Shown here: positions 6,371-7,405 of the stretch, piece by piece
Numbering within the stretch: the first letter of the stretch is position 1
Layout of the letters: every line of letters begins with the position of its first letter
Source: CAYMCQ01 sp964389025
GTDB lineage: Bacteria; Verrucomicrobiota; Verrucomicrobiia; Limisphaerales; CAYMCQ01
DNA: 7,405 bases
Direction of reading: 5' to 3'
NCBI GenBank assembly: GCA_964389025.1
Contig: CAYMCQ010000122.1
Location: 1-7,405 of the forward strand
Program-made: the position numbers and the translations under genes
Notes under the pieces: model-generated
Told to the model about the DNA's origin: nothing
Databases searched by the model: none
What the model saw: only the letters and a program-made list of their open reading frames with translations

Positions 6371-6444
6371 GCGGGCGTAGTTCAATGGTAGAACGGAAGC
6401 CTTCCAAGCTTCACACGAGGGTTCGATTCCCTCCGCCCGCTCCA
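6371..6444 (+). tRNA. tRNA-Gly (anticodon UCC)
   Basis: A complete 74-base tRNA with encoded CCA. The acceptor stem is GCGGGCG (6371-6377) with CGCCCGC (6434-6440); D arm 6380-6394 with loop AATGGTA; anticodon stem GAAGC/GCTTC (6396-6400 and 6408-6412) around loop CTTCCAA with anticodon TCC at 6403-6405; T arm GAGGG/CCCTC (6417-6421, 6429-6433) with loop TTCGATT. Discriminator T6441 is followed by CCA at 6442-6444. All four stems pair perfectly. It reads glycine codons GGA and GGG. It is transcribed away from pyrC and toward the nucleotidyltransferase gene; a T run at 6462-6466 may end its transcript, though no hairpin precedes it. Confidence 0.98.
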
Positions 6445-6481
6445 ATCCATCACTTCCTTCGTTTTTACCGGCACTTTCGAT

Positions 6482-6510
6482 TTGGAAGGCTTCGCTCATT
6501 TCGCTACAAC
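6482..6510 (+). promoter_or_regulatory. Possible promoter of the nucleotidyltransferase gene
   Basis: TTGGAA (6482-6487, four of six) and TACAAC (6505-6510, four of six) are separated by 17 bases. The -10 box ends 7 bases before the ATG at 6518, so a start of transcription at or near the initiation codon is expected, the same geometry as hemB. Weak match and by eye only; read-through from the tRNA promoter is the alternative. Confidence 0.35.
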
Positions 6511-6517
6511 ATCACTC

Positions 6518-7270
6518 ATGCGAGCAATCATCATCGGGGCGGGACGCGGTCGCCGGCTCATGCCGACGACTGCCGACACGCCCAAGTGTTTCGCCGAAAT
6601 TCAAGGCAAACGACTTTTGGATTGGACTATGGAAGCTTTCACCGCTTCCGGCATCAAAGACATTTGCTTCATCGGCGGCTATCAAATTGAAAAAGTCCGC
6701 AAAGATTATCCGCATTTCATGTTTCGTCACAACACGGATTGGGAGAACAACAACATTCTTGCCTCGCTGATGTTCGCCGAGGATTTGATGGATGAACCGT
6801 TCGTTTGCACATACTCGGATGTGTTGTTCACCAGCGATGTCGTGAAGCGCGTCACAGAAAATCCTAGCGACATCGCGCTTTCCGTGGACACGCGCTGGCT
6901 TGAGCGCTACACGCATCGCACGATGCACCCGCCCGACGACGCGGAAAAAGTCACAGTGCAAAACGGCTGCGTCACTCGCGTTCATCGCGGAATCGAACCA
7001 GCCCACGCCCACGGCGAATACACCGGCATCGCAAAGTTTTCAGCGCGCGGCGCGGCCTCGCTCAAAGAACATTTTCATCGCGCGAAAAAACAATTCGCCG
7101 GAAAACCTTTTCGAGAAGCCGCAGTTTTTGAGAAGGCGTATTTCATCCACCTGTTGCAGGAAATGATCGAATCTGGCGTGAAGATGGCGCACGCCGACAC
7201 GCCCGGAAATTACATGGAAGTGGACACGCAGCAGGATTTTGAACTGGCGCAGAAATTTTGGAAACGATAA
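6518..7270 (+). CDS. LicC-like nucleotidyltransferase (cytidylyltransferase family)
   Basis: A 250-residue cytoplasmic NTP-transferase with a single Rossmann-like domain. GAGRGRRLMPTTADTPK (residues 7-23) is the nucleotide-binding signature G-x-G-x-R-x-x-P-T-x-x-x-P-K; HNTDWENNNILASL (71-84) resembles the base-binding segment of LicC-type enzymes; Y99-S100-D101 holds a likely metal-binding aspartate; GEYTGI (166-171) and NYMEVDTQQDFELA (231-244) with E234 and D236 are the second acidic site. Such enzymes join CTP (or another NTP) to phosphocholine, inositol phosphate, 2-aminoethylphosphonate or a sugar phosphate for surface polymers or lipids. No hexapeptide repeat tail is present, unlike GlmU. 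The start is ATG 6518 (MRAIIIGAGRG); an upstream in-frame TTG at 6482 adds 12 residues of no family character. Substrate is not determinable, and the following gene that might reveal it lies outside the window. Confidence 0.9.
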   Translation: MRAIIIGAGRGRRLMPTTADTPKCFAEIQGKRLLDWTMEAFTASGIKDICFIGGYQIEKVRKDYPHFMFRHNTDWENNNILASLMFAEDLMDEPFVCTYSDVLFTSDVVKRVTENPSDIALSVDTRWLERYTHRTMHPPDDAEKVTVQNGCVTRVHRGIEPAHAHGEYTGIAKFSARGAASLKEHFHRAKKQFAGKPFREAAVFEKAYFIHLLQEMIESGVKMAHADTPGNYMEVDTQQDFELAQKFWKR

Positions 7271-7283
7271 GTAAAATCTCCAA

Positions 7284-7359
7284 CCGCAGATGAACGCAGA
7301 TAAACGCAGATGCTTTGCTGGGAAAATTCTTTATATCTGCGTCCATCTGCGTTCATCGG
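7284..7359. repeat. CGCAGAT-type palindromic repeat
   Basis: The left arm has three CGCAGAT units in direct orientation at a 10-base period (from 7286, 7296 and 7306). The right arm has two ATCTGCG units (7335-7341, 7345-7351) followed by TTCATCGG. Bases 7289-7311 pair with 7335-7357 at 21 of 23 positions around a 23-base loop. It begins 13 bases after the nucleotidyltransferase stop. No T run follows, so it is not an obvious intrinsic terminator, and short open frames across it (reading ICVHLRL on the minus strand) are artefacts. The form matches dispersed extragenic palindromes common in environmental bacterial genomes; copy number cannot be judged here. The last bases, 7360-7405, show nothing I can assign. 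Confidence 0.85.
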
Positions 7360-7405
7360 GCAAGTGTCATTAGTTGTTGGTCAGTGGAAGTGTCAAAATC
7401 GGAGT

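Noticed and set aside
6462..6466. T run after the tRNA as a terminator
   Set aside because: No stem-loop precedes it other than the tRNA itself, so it cannot be called with confidence.
7143..7346. A 67-codon minus-strand open frame at the right end
   Set aside because: It reads through the CGCAGAT repeat (ICVHLRL) and the antisense of the nucleotidyltransferase 3' end; artefact.
7362..7395. Direct repeat AAGTGTCA at 7362-7369 and 7388-7395
   Set aside because: Eight bases is within chance expectation and the context is cut off by the window edge.

Overview
The window looks like bacterial chromosome carrying mostly housekeeping genes. It holds six complete protein genes, one tRNA gene and one palindromic repeat. 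Base composition is moderately GC-rich throughout, with no transposase, phage or plasmid gene and no CRISPR array. The NagX/DUF5009-type membrane acyltransferase, the tail-anchored FHA protein, the scattered pyrimidine genes, the lack of Shine-Dalgarno sequences and the CGCAGAT-type palindrome together suggest a Verrucomicrobiota-like organism (Limisphaerales/Pedosphaera type). That placement is inference; nothing in the window proves it.

Layout. Positions 32-1390 (minus) encode a multi-pass acyltransferase-like protein. A 92-base gap separates it from divergent hemB (1483-2487, plus), a zinc-type porphobilinogen synthase of heme synthesis. hemB converges on a minus-strand block that in transcription order reads pyrC (6256-4868), a secreted thioredoxin-fold protein (4825-4385), carA (4277-3120) and an FHA-domain protein (3048-2515). 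Divergent from pyrC is a plus-strand tRNA-Gly(UCC) gene (6371-6444) with a near-consensus promoter. A LicC-like nucleotidyltransferase (6518-7270, plus) follows, and then a large CGCAGAT inverted repeat (7284-7359).

How the genes relate. pyrC and carA both serve de novo pyrimidine synthesis (dihydroorotase, and the glutaminase subunit of carbamoyl-phosphate synthetase), but pyrB and carB are absent. The two genes are split by the thioredoxin-like gene, an intrinsic terminator and an apparent separate carA promoter, so the block is probably several transcription units rather than one pyr operon. The FHA gene also seems to have its own promoter just after carA.

Four start sites were shortened from the longest open frames. 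The apparent 81-codon N-terminal extension of pyrC reads through the antisense strand of the tRNA gene and is an artefact. The longer FHA, carA and nucleotidyltransferase frames all begin at TTG codons ahead of better ATG starts. No start in the window has a convincing Shine-Dalgarno sequence. At hemB and the nucleotidyltransferase gene, promoter-like boxes lie so close to the ATG that leaderless mRNAs are predicted.

I did not find a clear undescribed system. The observations most worth checking are the predicted leaderless starts, the 20-base perfect palindrome in front of the thioredoxin-like gene, a 27-residue insertion in PyrC, and the terminal palindromic repeat.
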